From assembly GCA_964570205.1 (NCBI GenBank), contig CAZMXI010000027.1, positions 1-33,802 on the forward strand: a stretch of DNA of 33,802 bases, given 5' to 3'. Positions 33,744-33,802 of this stretch are shown here, one piece after another (position 1 is the first letter of the stretch; each line of letters opens with the position of its first letter). Made by a program: the position numbers and the translations under genes. The notes beneath the pieces are model-generated. The model searched no databases, was not told the origin of the DNA, and was given only the letters and a program-made list of their open reading frames with translations. This stretch comes from CAZMXI01 sp964570205 (lineage in GTDB: Bacteria > Planctomycetota > Phycisphaerae > Tepidisphaerales > Tepidisphaeraceae).

Positions 33744-33802
33744 TTACTGGCCCACGTCCAGGCTGTTCAGGTAGTCCTCCAGGTCCTTGCGGGCCTTCTC
33801 GA
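33744..33802 (-). CDS. 3' end of a gene cut by the window edge
   Basis: The last 18 codons plus stop of a minus-strand frame, ending EKARKDLEDYLNSLDVGQ. It is highly charged and helical. Too short for a family call. It lies next to the bidirectional terminator, which supports a real gene end. Confidence 0.5.
   Translation of the reverse strand, partial: EKARKDLEDYLNSLDVGQ

Overview
The window looks like a piece of a high-GC Planctomycetota chromosome, most likely class Phycisphaerae, taken from a draft or metagenomic scaffold (there is a 10-N gap at 29831-29840). The pointers are: secreted proteins ending in PEP-CTERM and VPLP-CTERM sorting tails, three Tat-exported Gfo/Idh/MocA oxidoreductases, two DUF1080 (3-keto-disaccharide hydrolase) proteins, HEAT-repeat and DUF2760 proteins, and a futalosine-type menaquinone gene (mqnC). 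This placement is inferred from gene families; no rRNA or tRNA is visible.

Region 1 (1-2.8 kb): a moxR ATPase gene, a small GxxExxY (PD-(D/E)XK-like) gene enclosed by a 27-bp imperfect inverted repeat, the first codons of what may be the DUF58 partner of MoxR, and an unknown lipoprotein. The GxxExxY gene looks like a cassette dropped into a moxR operon.

Region 2 (2.8-8.3 kb) is the most interesting. An ArsR-family repressor gene (2821-3156) and a two-gene YeeE/YedE sulfur-transport operon (7079-8242) carry nearly the same 31-bp operator (28/31 identical), placed over a convincing promoter in each case. This suggests a sulfur-responsive regulon. Between these two partners lies a lower-GC, three-gene minus-strand cluster that resembles anti-phage defense: a DUF5343-like plus nucleoside-deoxyribosyltransferase/TIR-like protein, a two-domain anti-phage dCTP deaminase (AvcD/DcdV type) with an extra zinc-ribbon insert, and a 67-residue protein with a strong ribosome binding site. 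The small protein shares a short motif with the tail of the first protein.

Region 3 (8.3-22.6 kb) is mixed chromosome: a D-2-hydroxyacid dehydrogenase, a DUF488 protein, a glycine-rich RRM RNA-binding protein with a long leader and a textbook terminator, a secreted GH-A-like protein, trpS, a membrane protein, DUF2760, a PilZ protein, two DUF1080 proteins, an FG-GAP PEP-CTERM protein, a PfkB sugar kinase, an acyl-CoA thioesterase, tilS and a zinc-ribbon membrane protein. Several genes without a Shine-Dalgarno sequence have a -10 hexamer only 6-10 bases before the start codon, suggesting leaderless mRNAs.

Region 4 (22.7-33.8 kb): a secreted isochorismatase-ThuA fusion, three Tat-dependent Gfo/Idh/MocA proteins and a very long HEAT-repeat protein interrupted by the assembly gap, followed by mqnC with unusual insertions, a VPLP-CTERM protein and a strong bidirectional terminator. 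Gfo/Idh dehydrogenases plus DUF1080 proteins plus a sugar kinase fit extracytoplasmic breakdown of glycosides through 3-keto sugars, as an inference.
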